From Bedellia somnulentella (Eukaryota > Arthropoda > Insecta > Lepidoptera > Bedelliidae), in contig OY755190.1 in assembly GCA_963576735.1 (NCBI GenBank), positions 8,115,695 through 8,179,694 on the forward strand: a stretch of 64,000 bases of DNA. The letters are read 5' to 3'. Positions within the stretch are counted from its first letter, which is position 1; each line of letters starts with the position of its first letter. Shown piece by piece: positions 10,757-21,526 of the stretch. A program made the translations under genes and the position numbers. The notes under the pieces were generated by a model that did no database searches, was not told the origin of the DNA, and worked only from the letters and a program-made list of their open reading frames with translations.

Positions 10757-11090
10757 TTAAATCTTTTTGTCCATGAAAACCTTATGTGGGGATTATTACT
10801 AATAAATAAACATTTGCATTCTATCTAAAAAGGTAGACAAATGGCCTTCCGAATTAGTTAAAATTCGGAGGTAGGAAACGCAAACACTACTTAAACGTGT
10901 AAAAGAAATAAAGGATAGAATAATTTCGCACTGGCAGCCAATTGACACGGTGGCTCAGTTGGCAGAGCGTCGGGGCGTATACCCGAGGTCGCGGGTTCGA
11001 TTCCCGCCTGTGTCGAAGTTTTTCTTTCCTTTATTTATTAGTAATAATCCCCACATGAGGTTTTCATGAACAAAAAGATTTAAATTATGT
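10757..11090 (+). mobile_element. Repeat with inverted ends and an internal tRNA-like cloverleaf
   Basis: About 334 bp. The left end (AATCTTTTTGTCCATGAAAA through ATTATTACTAATAAATA) is the inverse of the right end (about 11037-11087), giving about 50 bp inverted termini. Inside, a conserved stretch (10813-10943) leads into a perfect 72-base tRNA-like sequence. Related copies occur at 11112, 38232, 43650 and 50106. The conserved sequence upstream of the tRNA part means it is not a normal tRNA-headed SINE. Family unknown to me. Confidence 0.6.
10944..11015 (+). other. tRNA-like cloverleaf (not a functional tRNA call)
   Basis: Acceptor GACACGG pairs with CTGTGTC. The D stem is GCTC/GAGC, the anticodon stem TCGGG/CCCGA with a seven-base loop GCGTATA, and the T arm GCGGG-TTCGATT-CCCGC. 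Both internal promoter boxes are present. Position 33 of the loop would be C instead of the nearly invariant U, and the sequence is part of a dispersed repeat, so I do not call it a tRNA gene. The anticodon would read GTA. Confidence 0.6.
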
Positions 11091-11111
11091 GACAGTTAGG
11101 CGTTTTCAACA

Positions 11112-11310
11112 TTTGCATTCTATCTGAAAAGGTAGACAAATGGCCTTCCGAATTAGTTAAAATTCGGAGTTAGGAAACGCAAACACTACTTAAAACGTGT
11201 AAAAGAAATAAATGATAGAAGAATTTCGCACTGGCAGCCAATTGACACGGTGGCTCAGTTGGCAGATTCCCGCCTGTGTCGAAGTTTTTCTTTCCTTTAT
11301 TTATTCTTTA
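11112..11310 (+). mobile_element. Second, deleted copy of the tRNA-like repeat
   Basis: Tandem partner of 10813-11040, nearly identical, but with most of the anticodon and T arms deleted (GGCAG joined directly to ATTCCCGCC) and no right terminal block. Confidence 0.65.
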
Positions 11311-11880
11311 TTAATTAGTAAAAGCTGACTTACTGAAAATTAAAAACCGGCTAAGAATCGGGCCAGGAGCAGTCAAAAATATCGAAACTTAATAGATATA
11401 ACATGGATATAACCGTTTTAAAAAGAAAACTATTACTTAAAATTAGGTTTTGTTTTTTCATTACGAAATTGAAATTTCTCTAAAAATAAATTTAACTTAT
11501 CAACAATGTAATTTTTTTTTTATTTTATTTTTTTTTCTTAGGAAGATTTACAGACAAAAGTATACAATATAGAGGTAAAATAGATCGTCCTATGCTATTA
11601 ACAAATCTCCACAGATAGAACTTCCACTTTTCCTCCTTTAAGCATTAAATACTGAAAGAAATCAAACATTACTTCAAAGTTATCAGAGCATCCATACCTT
11701 TGAGAATATAAAGTATAAAATTACCTAGTTTGAACTATCAGCTTCAAACAAAGGCCTTTGTAAGCTCACCAGAAGTTAAGACAATATGTTCCTGAGTTAT
11801 GCTTCGTTCATATATAGATAATGGTTCGTTTCACCTGTGCGTTCAAAGACCTCTATTACGTGTAAAACCGCTTTTGGTAA
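11311..11880. other. No recognisable feature
   Basis: AT-rich; poly(T) tract at 11511-11538. The phrase CGTTTCACCTGTGCGTT (near 11828) recurs near 12213. Confidence 0.45.
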
Positions 11881-12045
11881 AGCTGTGTAGCGTCGGCTTA
11901 TAATAGCACTACCCCATTTAATCCCCATTTAAAAGTTTAAGTATTTTCTGGGCGATACAGTTGGAGACCCATAACCATTATAATACAATATTTTCATCAC
12001 TCAACTAGCAAAAGTGGCTTTTATTGGGGATTATAACGGTGAGAA
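11881..12045 (+). mobile_element. Short RTE-derived element, internally deleted
   Basis: Begins GCTGTGTAGCGTCGGCTTAT, keeps CACTACCCCATT, GGGCGATACAGTTGGAGACC and AAAAGTGG, and ends near GTGAG. Confidence 0.7.
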
Positions 12046-12599
12046 TAATATGCATGGAATTTCGGTATGTCTAATGCAAAATCCTGCAGTTTGAGTTATG
12101 GGTAAAGGGAAAATTTTCAACTGGGCGATCTTATGTCTGGGAACCGTGGTCTAATTGTACTAAGTTGCAACTTCTATTTGAGCTAAGTAGCATAGAAACT
12201 TCGATTATAATGTTTCGTTTCACCTGTGCGTTGAAATACCAGTTCACCTTTGCTATTCTGGGACGGCCACTTTTGGTTCTACAAGTACAAAACCTTGCAC
12301 TTCTAGGTAGGTAATGTAAAGAGAAGATTTTCAGCTGGATGATGGTGTACCAGGGACCGCCGCCGTATTAATTTGCAACTTGTATTTCTACTAAATTACT
12401 ACAAACTTCAATTGTGCTATGTAGAATTTGTACGAAGATTGAAGCATATGTTGAATGGATACATTTTGTTCTATGGGTAGTGGTACGGTTTTCGCTGTCA
12501 GAATTTCAAAATATCATAAATGTTACAATGAAAATTTTTCTGCTTGTATTTTTAGCAGGGTGTAACAATTTTAAACATATGACTTTGGGTAATTAAATT
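12046..12599. other. No recognisable feature
   Basis: A 60-codon frame at 12414-12596 has no recognisable domain. Otherwise nothing. Confidence 0.4.
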
Positions 12600-12858
12600 G
12601 CCGTGTAGCGTCGGCTTAGAATAACACTACCCCATTTCTACCCGTGGGTGGTCGTAAGAGGCGACTAAGGGAGCAGGGCTTTTTAAGTGATTTTTGGGCG
12701 ATGTGGTTGGAGACCCGACACCAAAAACGCTTAAAATTATCATCTTTTTCCCAATCAAACTTCCAAAAGTGGCTGAGGAATTTATCATTCCAAAGCTCTG
12801 GCTACCCCGTTGAGGGATTTACAGCCGTGAGTATATGTATGTATGTATGTATGTAATT
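12600..12858 (+). mobile_element. Short RTE-derived element, full length
   Basis: One of the best-preserved copies, from GTGTAGCGTCGGCTTAG to GCCGTGAGTATATG followed by TATG repeats. The 70-codon frame inside it (12644-12856) exists only by chance. Confidence 0.85.
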
Positions 12859-13620
12859 AAATACTTATTTATTTTCTACGGCTTTGCAAGGGAAAAAAGT
12901 GTTTTTTAACATTTGATATGGTATACGAATATAGTCAAAAACCTCTTAATAAATGTGCTATCTAACACTGAAAAAGATTATGAATCGAACCAGAAGATTC
13001 TCAGATCGGCGAATTTAGCAGGCAATCTCCTTAGCTTCATAGTTTAAAAAAAGGTAGTATTAAATCACTAATATGACAAATATTGACAAATTTATGGCCA
13101 ACGCATTATAGAGGAAATGCTGCTAGTATATGGGCACGTTTCCCTACACGAGAGCGATGAATTTCACAAATCTTTTTGTTTGTTCTGTATTTATTTTTTA
13201 TTTGTATTTTATTGTCAATATAAATATCAATATTTAGTGCAAATGAAAAATAAATGAAATTTATTTACCATTAACATTTCTGCCCAATTGATGATATACC
13301 GTATATATATTTATAATATCAAACAAAATCATGAAATTGTTAAAGTTTTAGTAGGAGATATTGAAATATATTAGTGTTTGCAATTAATCATAAAGTGTTC
13401 TGAAGCAGATTTTATAATAAGAACTCCGCTAACAACAGAACCTCTTTTCAAATTTTATTTCTAAAGCCTTTGTTTTTTACAAAGTGGCACAGTACTGCCG
13501 GCAGGAAAAGTGATGTGAAGTGTCTAACAAATTAATTTTAAAAAACCTTCTTACATTCTACATAAATATACCAATAAATGAGTAATTTTACATAGTAGTA
13601 GTACAAAACATAATGTAGCT
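12859..13620. other. No recognisable feature
   Basis: AT-rich, no open frames, no placed repeat. Confidence 0.45.
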
Positions 13621-14253
13621 AACATTCATACATACATACATACATATTCTCACGCCGTTAGTTCCCATTGGGGTAGGCAGAGACTATCGATCGTCATTTT
13701 GTACGATCCTGGCAAACCTCTCTGGCTTCGTTTACATCCATCAATCTTTTGTTTACTAGAGATGGAAAGTGTGATGAAGATATCGAGAGAAGAGTGAAAA
13801 AGGGTAATGCGGTAAATGGAGCACTGGAAAGTCTAATGTCTAGTCAGTTGGTGTCTGAAAAGGCCCAAATGGCTGTGCATGATGCTGTCCTCGTTCCTAC
13901 GCTTATGTATGGCAGTGAATGTTGGGTGTGGCAGAAGAAGCATGAAAGTGAATGAATGCAATAGAAATGAGATCCCTCAGAAAAGTTTGTAATGTAAGGT
14001 TATGTGATCGTGTGAGGAATGATGTGATTCGTGAAAGGTGTGGTGTAAAAGATGATATTTTAAGAACGATAGAAAAAGGAATGTTGAGATGGTTTGGGCA
14101 CATAGAGAGGATGGATAACAGTAAATTGGTGAAAGAGATATATAGAGCCAATGTGGAAGGTAATGTTAGTAGAGGACGACCTAAGAGGACACATTTGGAT
14201 CAAATAGAAAAGAAGAAATGGGGTAGTGCTATTCTAAGCCAACACTACACAGC
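13621..14253. mobile_element. 5'-inverted RTE insertion
   Basis: Positions 13621-13751 match the RTE 3' end on the minus strand (ACATACAT tail, CACGCCGTTAGTTCCCATTG). From 13752 the sequence switches to plus strand and runs through RTE codons for the region starting FTRDGKCDEDIERRVKKGNA up to HLDQIE at about 14211. This is the arrangement left by twin priming. Nonsense and frameshift changes break the frame (for example after KHESE at 13955). A 40 bp 5' piece of the short RTE-derived family (14212-14253, minus) is joined at the right end. Confidence 0.75.
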
Positions 14254-15032
14254 ACTTGATCACATTAAATGTTTTGATTTTCTGGAATTCAGAAATTAGA
14301 CTTCCAGACCAAAAGCTTAACGCAAAACGTTGATCTATAAAGACAATTTTTATTTAATTAAAAATACTTTACTTTTTGCCCGGTCATAATTATACAACTA
14401 ACTTAAGCTCGAGCGCGTCAGATTAATCTATGGGGGAAGTTACGTAAGGTTCAAGGACTTTTTTGAGTTTTTTGCCCAATTATTTTTCGACCCCTACTAT
14501 TTATATCACATTAGATACTCGCATGGGGAGAGCCAAATAGGCGCAAACTCTGCAGATATTCACAGATAATAAGCTCTAATGCACGACGATTTTCAGCCGG
14601 GACCCTGGAAAATTACATGATATGTTCACTTTCTCAATTTATGAAAATACATTTTCAACCCGACTGTACCTAAAAATCTCATCATGAGCTTATAGCTAAA
14701 AACAACGCTCCAGTTATAAAAAACACGGAAATTTTAATAACAATTTTCCAAAGAATCCGGCCAAATACGAGCCTTGCCTGAATAATGCCGCCTCATCACA
14801 AACCAATTAAGACATTTGAGATTTTATCACAATGATTCTTTGACATCGCTACATTTTTTCCAATAATAAAGAAAATAAGTTAATAATAATAATAAAGATT
14901 TTATCATCATCCATTAAATAACCGCGTAGATCTTAAACTCTAATTTAGTAAATTGGCTATTTATTATTTCATAGAAATTCTATTCGATATAAAGGGTAGC
15001 AGAATTACTAATGCTTCTAATCATCACGTGAA
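14254..15032. other. No recognisable feature
   Basis: No open frames of note. It may include remnants of the element or gene that carried the pseudogene at 15033. Confidence 0.4.
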
Positions 15033-15810
15033 ATGTTGTCACACAATGTTGTCTTTTTGCTTGCTAATTACCTACAATATGTTAATATAAATGATTTAAC
15101 TTTTGAAGAGGGTTTGAAAGTCATGATGAAAACCGAAGGGAAAAATGTACGCGAATTGAAGTTATTAAGGAAAGATAAAATAAATTTTCTATTGGCTAAA
15201 AATAATAAAATAAGAATTCATGACAATATTATTCCCGTTGATCCATTGTTGCTGTTTCAACGTATTTGTGTGTTGAAAAAAACAGATGACAAACTAAAAA
15301 CTTATATGAATTATGAACTGGCCTTATACCCACTTGCTCTGTTTGAAGATGACCAACTGCGAAAGACAAAAAAATCAGCTTTCTACGAATTGTTCCCAGA
15401 AATTAAGATTAATTTGAAAAGCTTATAAAATGTTCATTATGTTATTGATGGAAGCATGTTGTTATATCGTTGCAAATGGCAATTAAATGAAACATTCAAA
15501 ATGATATGCGAACATTACGTAAGATATTTGAAGAATAATTATAATAACGCATACGTGGTATTTGATGGATATAAGAAGGACGGTATTAAATCTGCTGAAA
15601 GGAATCGTCGCGCACTAAAAAATATATGTACAGATATTGAATTTGATGAAAATGTGACGTTAAAAATCGCTCAAGATAAATTTCTAACGAATACAAAAAT
15701 GAATCTCGCCTAATCGAAATGTTAAGAATAAAATTAGCTGATAACAATATTTTTGCATGCCAAGCGGAAAGCGATACAGATAAATTAATGTTGATTTTAA
15801 TAATTAATTC
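15033..15810 (+). pseudogene. Broken gene, possible PIN/FEN-like nuclease-domain family
   Basis: Two frames in the same register (15033-15428 and 15456-15713) are separated by one TAA at 15426-15428. A third piece (from about 15710) follows after a shift of register near 15680. The second piece contains VIDGSMLLYRC and VVFDGYKKDGIKSAERNRRA, and the third ends in CQAESDTDKL. From memory, arthropod genomes hold uncharacterised proteins with a similar order of motifs (an IDGG-like start, VVFDGY, a downstream acidic ADTD-like motif), possibly a PIN-like nuclease fold. That assignment is tentative. The first piece (FEEGLKVMMKTEGKNV..., lysine-rich) is not recognised. Composition is AT-rich like the surroundings. 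No introns or neighbours help. With a nonsense codon and a frameshift it is presumably dead. Confidence 0.5.
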
Positions 15811-16216
15811 GATCTTACTTTTATGCTATAATAACAGTTTTTTTGCAAGTTATTTAAATAAACAAATAGTTCACGTAATACTTTTTTTAACATTTCATTA
15901 TACATAATTTATTTATTTTTTCAGTAGCCTCCACTTCTGTTACAAAAAAATAAATTCTACAACGTTACCTTCATTATAGCACATAAGTTATTGCAAACAT
16001 AAATTTTTGTTATTTAAAAATCAAATACACAACTTTTAAATAGGTAGAGATTATTATTTATGTTATTCATTACACATTTTCGCAAAGATTAAATTTCATC
16101 TAGTCCCTGAGACATCCGAGGTTTTAATGTTTTTCACGCTCCAGACGCTCCACTATCGGTTGTTTTCGCTGTTTGACAGTCTACAAATAATTAAGCGGCT
16201 AAATACTATTTTAAAT
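15811..16216. other. No recognisable feature
   Basis: AT-rich; a weak 3' continuation of the pseudogene cannot be excluded. Confidence 0.4.
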
Positions 16217-16350
16217 AACCGTGATAGCTCAATGGGTAGAAAACCCGCCTTTTATACAGACAGGTATTTGTTCAAATTCTGGGTCAGGCCTACACCAATT
16301 TGTCTTTTCTAAAGTCAAATGAGTGGTTAATTTATAATACTTGTTAAAGA
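16217..16350 (+). mobile_element. TTATG-tail SINE, 5' part only
   Basis: Begins AACCGTGATAGCTCAATGGG (A box) with a B box near TTCAAATTCT, followed by CTACACCAATTTGTCTTTTC. The body and tail are missing. Confidence 0.7.
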
Positions 16351-17100
16351 GTTTTTATTGTCTATAACACAATTTTAACAGAAGAATAATCTCAATGGTG
16401 TAGAAATCCTATTGCAATGATAGCAGTGAAAGTTTGCAAAGTTCAAGTGAAGATTTTGCCGACTTCTTTTATGTCTGATCTATTCAGTAAAGTATGAAGT
16501 AGAATCAAATTAAAAAAACTGCCCTTTTTAAATACATTTAAAACTGGCATGTCTATAAAGCATAGTCAAACAAACCAAAACCACATCATTCACTTTATAT
16601 TTTTGTTCTCGTAAAAGTAAAAGTGAGCTATATTTGCACAATGAGAAAAATGAGACTTTTTAAAATGCTGTTTATTTATTACAGTTTTAAAAGTATGTTT
16701 GAGTTTTGGTCCGTGGTTTTCTGCAGGCAGTATGCCCTAGGCTCAACACTCTCTTTTTGTGTTTTGTCGGTTGCTCTTTTAACTAAGTAAATTGATGACG
16801 CAGGCCTTTTAAAAAAACATGACAAACATTTGGTTTAATTCCGACTTATACTTGGAATTGGTGATTTTTGGAAGTTAACAAGAACTATATGATAGGAGAG
16901 AGCTATATGAGGAATTTGAGCCTTAACTTTCAATCTTTAAAGTCTCAAAACATTCAAGACCAGAGTTTTGTCTTTAAAACTTTAAGCCTTTAATGCTTGA
17001 AAGTCTTGAAAGTTCAGAAGGCTTAAAGGGATTTCTTATACAACACACAAAGTTTTGAAACCATTTATTGTCATAATTGTACGTACCTCAAACGTAAATA
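16351..17100. other. No recognisable feature
   Basis: Repeated CTTTAAG/CTTGAAAG words around 16920-17030 suggest local low complexity. No gene. Confidence 0.4.
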
Positions 17101-17515
17101 TTGGACATGCATATTCCCAGCCTTACATACGGAGCCCAAACCTGGTCTTTGACTGACACGTAAACATAGAACGCAGCATAGAACGCAGCATTCTCGGAGT
17201 ATGGCTCTTAGACGGAGTCCGGAATACGGAGTTGCCCTCAAAGACCAAAACTAAAGATGTACTAAGGTACCTCTAAGGAAGGCGGCCCAATTGAAATGGT
17301 ACTGGGCCGGCCACGTTGCTCGGATGCACCCGGACCGATGAGCCAAAAGAGTCACACAATGGGCTCCCGATGTAAAGAGATAGCTTAGTCAACAAGGAAA
17401 AAGATGGAGTGACGAGTTCGGTCTCTGGGACATAAACTTGTGGGAGATTGCTGAAGGCCACCTGGTGTGGGAGAAGGTGAGTGAGGACTATTTCCACAAT
17501 GGGACACAAAAAGCT
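17101..17515 (+). mobile_element. LINE fragment, C-terminal coding part of a second RTE-like family
   Basis: Translated pieces include IPSLTYGAQTWSLTDT (17118-17165), then in other frames an NWAGHVARMHPDR-like block (17300-17340) and WSDEFGLWDINLWEIAEGH (17405-17460). These are typical of the post-reverse-transcriptase region of RTE-type LINE proteins. Several frameshifts are present. The sequence differs from the main RTE of this window. Confidence 0.7.
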
Positions 17516-17679
17516 AAAAAGTTACATTGCAGATTAAATAAAAAATGTTGCTCAAAATTTAATTTAGTGATTCGTAAATGTGTTCTTGATCGGTACAAGG
17601 CGCAGCTATTAAAATGGAAAGTGGTCTCCTAATATACTCCTATTTTTTATTATTCGAAATATTCGCGGCATAAGACTCG

Positions 17680-17760
17680 ATTGTCACAGTATACATAGCC
17701 AAGTGGATTTCTTCGCCATGTTTCCCCTCACCGTTAACAACAAAGATAAATTTAATAAAC
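17680..17760 (-). mobile_element. TTATG-tail SINE, small internal fragment
   Basis: Matches the TGTCACA...GCCATGT...CCCTCACCGTTAACAAC block of the SINE body with several changes. Confidence 0.5.
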
Positions 17761-17821
17761 GGAGTGAATTTTGATATAAGTATGAACGAAAATATAATTT
17801 AAACCACAATAAAAAATAATA

Positions 17822-18145
17822 TATTTGCCATTGGTGTAGACAGAGACTATAGACTGCCACTTCGTACGATCCTGGCAAAGCTCTCTAGCTTCCTCTAAAT
17901 TCAGCAATCTTTTTAGACATGCTCTTTTATTCTTGTGACTACGAACGCCTGTCTTTTAGCCACATTTTCCGTTTGATCTAAATGTTTTTTATTGATTTTT
18001 ATGCTCTCCTATTTGTTCCATCATCATTGGCTCTTTATATCGCCTTTTACCAATTTAATTCCATATCCATCTTCTCTATGTGCTCAAATCATGTATACAT
18101 TCCTTTTTCTATCTTTTTCACAGTACCATTTTTTATACCTAATAA
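17822..18145 (-). mobile_element. Degenerate RTE fragment
   Basis: Follows the full-length RTE 3' coding region (56145-56440) in order, from AGACAGAGACTATAGACTGC to CCTTTTTCTATCTTTTTCAC, with many substitutions. Confidence 0.65.
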
Positions 18146-18269
18146 TAATCTTACTATAATAAGACTGTAACGAGGTCAAAACTGTACATTGAAGAAAAAA
18201 AAATAAAAACCGATGGAATATGTTTTATTTTCGATACTAAAGCCAAATTTGCTATTTTTGAAAAAAAAA

Positions 18270-18302
<33 letters not shown>
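18270..18302 (+). repeat. (CTGT)n microsatellite
   Basis: Eight perfect CTGT units near the start of the Helitron-like element. The 8.6 kb copy has a decayed version. Confidence 0.9.
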
Positions 18303-18647
18303 ATGTCCGTTCATCACGTTAATTCTACCGGACCGATCTTGATCAAATTTGGCATGAATGTAGGTTATACACCTGGCCAACATATAGGATATAATTTATC
18401 CCGGATTTCGCAAGGGTTCCCACAGGAGCATAAAAAAAACATAACTTTTATATGGTTCCCCATTTTTACACGATTAATTTTTTCATCGACCGACTTTATC
18501 GGACTCTTCATTAATAGTCTTTTTGGAAAAAATAAGGGTTTCATCCATTTTCATCAAAATAATTGTCCATTTAATTGTTTGTCAATAGTATGACTACTAG
18601 ATATAGATATGATATAGGATATCACAAATTTGAGACCTACACAAATG

Positions 18648-18722
18648 TCTGCGTGGCGTAGCGGTATACCGATTGGTTAACGCTAAGTATGAAAGACCCA
18701 GGTTCGAATCCCGGGTGGTCAA
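18648..18722 (+). other. tRNA-like sequence inside the Helitron-like element
   Basis: GGCGTAGCGG (A-box-like) and CAGGTTCGAATCCCGGG (B box and T arm) at tRNA spacing. A degenerate twin lies at about 19530-19618 in the second unit. Probably a captured SINE head. Confidence 0.5.
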
Positions 18723-19207
18723 AGTCTTTTTGCGTATTTTTTTTGCTTTTGTGTTAGGTTAGAATAATAGGATGCACTTATCCTTCTTTTTCACATTCAA
18801 CTATGCGAATATGTATGAATAAAGATAATTGAAAGCATATTGTATGAATTTTGCGTATTCATTTGGTAGGTTTGAGAATATGTTTATAACTTTTGTTTAT
18901 TTAACTATTTTTAACTAATATTCTCATAGATATATTATACTTTACTTACGCATAAATTAATATTCTGTTTAAGCCTCAGAATGCATAGTTTGTAAATAAA
19001 TAAAAGTAAATATCTCAATTTTAATTCAGTACCGCCACCTATTGGCCGATAATTGCAGTCCCTCTCACATCACCAACTTATTGCTCCCCATATTTATACG
19101 ATTATTTTTTTCATCGACCAACTTTATCAGACTCTTCATTAATAGTGTTTTTGAAAAAAATAAGGGTTTTATCCATTTTCATCAAAATAAATGTCCATTT
19201 AATGAAT

Positions 19208-19459
19208 TGCTGTGTAGTGTCGGCTTAGAATAACACTACCCCATTCCTTCCGGTGGGTGTACGTAAGAGGCGACTAACGGTATTGGGGCTTTTAAGGGAT
19301 TTTTGGGCGATGTGGTTGGAGACCCATCACCAACAACCTTTATTTCACTATATTTTCCCGACGCAACTTCCAAAAGTGGCTAAGGAACTTCAAGTTTCTT
19401 AGCTCTGGCTACCCCTTCTAGGGATTTATAGCCGTGAGTATATGTATGTATGTATGTAT
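19208..19459 (+). mobile_element. Short RTE-derived element inserted in the second tandem unit
   Basis: Full length, TTGCTGTGTAGTGTCGG to the TATG repeats. It is flanked by ATTTAAT on both sides, and the unit-1 sequence at about 18568 shows the empty site. It therefore postdates the tandem duplication. Confidence 0.85.
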
Positions 19460-20254
19460 TTAATTGTTTGTCAATAGTATGGCTGCTAGATATATACCAT
19501 ATCACAAATTTGACATCAATACTAATGTTTTTGTGGTGTAGCTGTAGGCTATATATATGTATACCGATTGGTTAAAACTAAACTAACGGATGTCCCAGGT
19601 TCGAATCTCGGGTGATTAAAGTCTTTTTGAGACTTTTTTGCTTTTGTGTTAGGTTAGAATAATAGGATGCACTAATCCTTCTTTTTCACATTCAACTATG
19701 CGAATATGTATGAATAAAGATAATTGAAAGTATATTTTATGAATTTTGCGTATTCATTTGGTAGGTTTGAGAATATGTTTATAGCTTTTGTTTTTTTAAC
19801 TATTTTTAACTAATATTCTCATATATATATTAAGTTTTACTTACGCATAAATTAATATTCTATTTAAGCCTCAGACAGAATGCATAGTTTGTAAATAATA
19901 GTAAATATCTCAATGTTAATTCAGTAACGCCATCTGTTGACCGATGATTGCAATCTCTCACACATTACCAACAGTCAGTGTAGGGGACAGCACCGGGTCG
20001 CCAAACTGCTATCCATGCTTACTCAAGATATTTTCATTTTTGAACATAGAAACTTGGTTACAAAATTGTTTGTTTCATGTTTCTTATGAACAATTAAAAA
20101 GGGTTTTTGGAACTCATCCCCTAAGAGATTGAAATATATTATACAGATGTTTGATCTATAAATACAATGTATCTAGAAATTTGAATCTTGATGCGATTGA
20201 CTGATATAACAACTACAAAAAGGAATGTATGAAATTCATCCATCAATCAATCAT

Positions 20255-20440
20255 GAGAATATACTAACGGCTATAAATCCCAAAAAAGGGTAGCCACAGC
20301 TCCAGAGATAGTAATTCTTTATCCACTTTTGGAAGTTGAATGGGATCCGTCCAACCGTCCAACTGCATCGCCCAATAATCACTTAAAAAGTTTCAATGTT
20401 CTTTATATCTATTACAACGCCCACGGGAATATAAATAAAA
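20255..20440 (-). mobile_element. Short RTE-derived element embedded in the Helitron-like family
   Basis: The CTATAAATCCC, GGGTAGCCACAGCTC, CCACTTTTGGAAG and GCATCGCCCAATAATCACTT blocks are in minus orientation. The same piece occurs in the other Helitron-like copies (870-1040, 4735-4880), so it was part of the family before those copies spread. Confidence 0.65.
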
Positions 20441-21199
20441 AAAAACAGAAGTTAGTGTAGTTAGATAGTGTTTTGGTATTTTGGATGTAAACTGGATGCG
20501 AAAAATGTAGTCCACGCGGACGTAGTCGCGGGCAAAAAGCTAGTTTTAAATATAATTTATAAATTAAACACGATGGACATGATAGATATGATAGGATATA
20601 TATATACATAGTATAAAACAAAGTCACTTTCGCTGTATGTCCGTATGTATGCTTAGATCTTTAAAACTACGCAACGGATTTTGATGCGGTTTTTTTTAAT
20701 AGATAGAGTGATTCTTAAGGAAGGTTTGTATGTATAATAAATGCATAATATAGTAGAGAAACACTGATAAATTTAAAGGTTTCTAATGTGATGTCGTAAA
20801 TAAGCACGTTTCTTTGCGCTTATATTGCAAACGCTGGCTGAACCCTACGAGATAGACCAAAATAATGTACTACAGAATTGTTCACCTTAAAAAGTTCAAC
20901 AAAAAAGTCCGCGATGCTATATGTCTATCTCTTAGGGATAACCCAGCATAACCATTTTTATTCTTTACTAAAAAATGGTTATTTACGAAGTGATTTTAAA
21001 CAATACAGCATTAATCCTTATCCTTTTAAGTACCTTAAATAAATTTTGCATTTATTATAGATCAATATGCTTTTTACAGCATGTAATTTAAGTGAATATT
21101 ACCAAAGATATTACAAATTTAAAATGCAGGGTCGTAGTTGTTTGCGCCGGGCGGCGCGTGCCTATAAATATCGCGTCGTCGATGGCCGCGCTTCGCCTT

Positions 21200-21382
21200 C
21201 CCTATCCGACTTAGCTAAGGTACACTCCTTTTACACTTACACGCCCGGCACAACATATTAAGGTGACGCCGCATAGGCCGCAGGGCCAGCAGCACCGAAC
21301 CGGTGGGTTTTAGTCGGTAAAAGTCCGACATACCCCCGTCGCTCGAGAGAGGATTTCCCCACCGGTAAACAAAAAAAAAAAA
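21200..21382 (+). mobile_element. Poly(A)-tailed retroposon, 5' truncated
   Basis: GC-rich 183 bp ending in a poly(A) run (21370-21382), flanked by an 11 bp target-site duplication CGCTTCGCCTT (21189-21199 and 21383-21393). Contains GGTGGGTTTTAGTCGGTAAA. Probably the 3' end of a LINE whose family I cannot name. Confidence 0.75.
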
Positions 21383-21526
21383 CGCTTCGCCTTACAGCAC
21401 TTTATGATTTGCAGCGATCGCACGCGTTTATCGGAGCTCTCTAGCGAGGAAAATATCAAGAATTAATTAAACTGAATAGAATAAGTATCTTTTGTTGTTG
21501 ATTATCTTTTAATTTTTATTGAGAGC

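Larger units (their letters stand above)
18213..20543 (+). mobile_element. Non-autonomous Helitron-like element with internal tandem duplication
   Basis: Ends GTCGCGGGCAAAAAGCTAG|T (CTAG at 20540-20543) preceded by a CGCGGAC...GTCGCG hairpin, typical of Helitron 3' ends. A block of about 610 bp (about 18470-19080) is repeated at 19085-19960. The minus-strand copy at 4.6-8.6 kb has the block only once, so the duplication is private to this copy. It encodes nothing. The 5' terminus is not defined. Confidence 0.7.

Noticed and set aside
10944..11015. Functional tRNA-Tyr gene
   Set aside because: The fold is perfect, but U33 is replaced by C, the sequence lies in a dispersed repeat with damaged copies nearby, and tyrosine tRNA genes of insects usually hold an intron.
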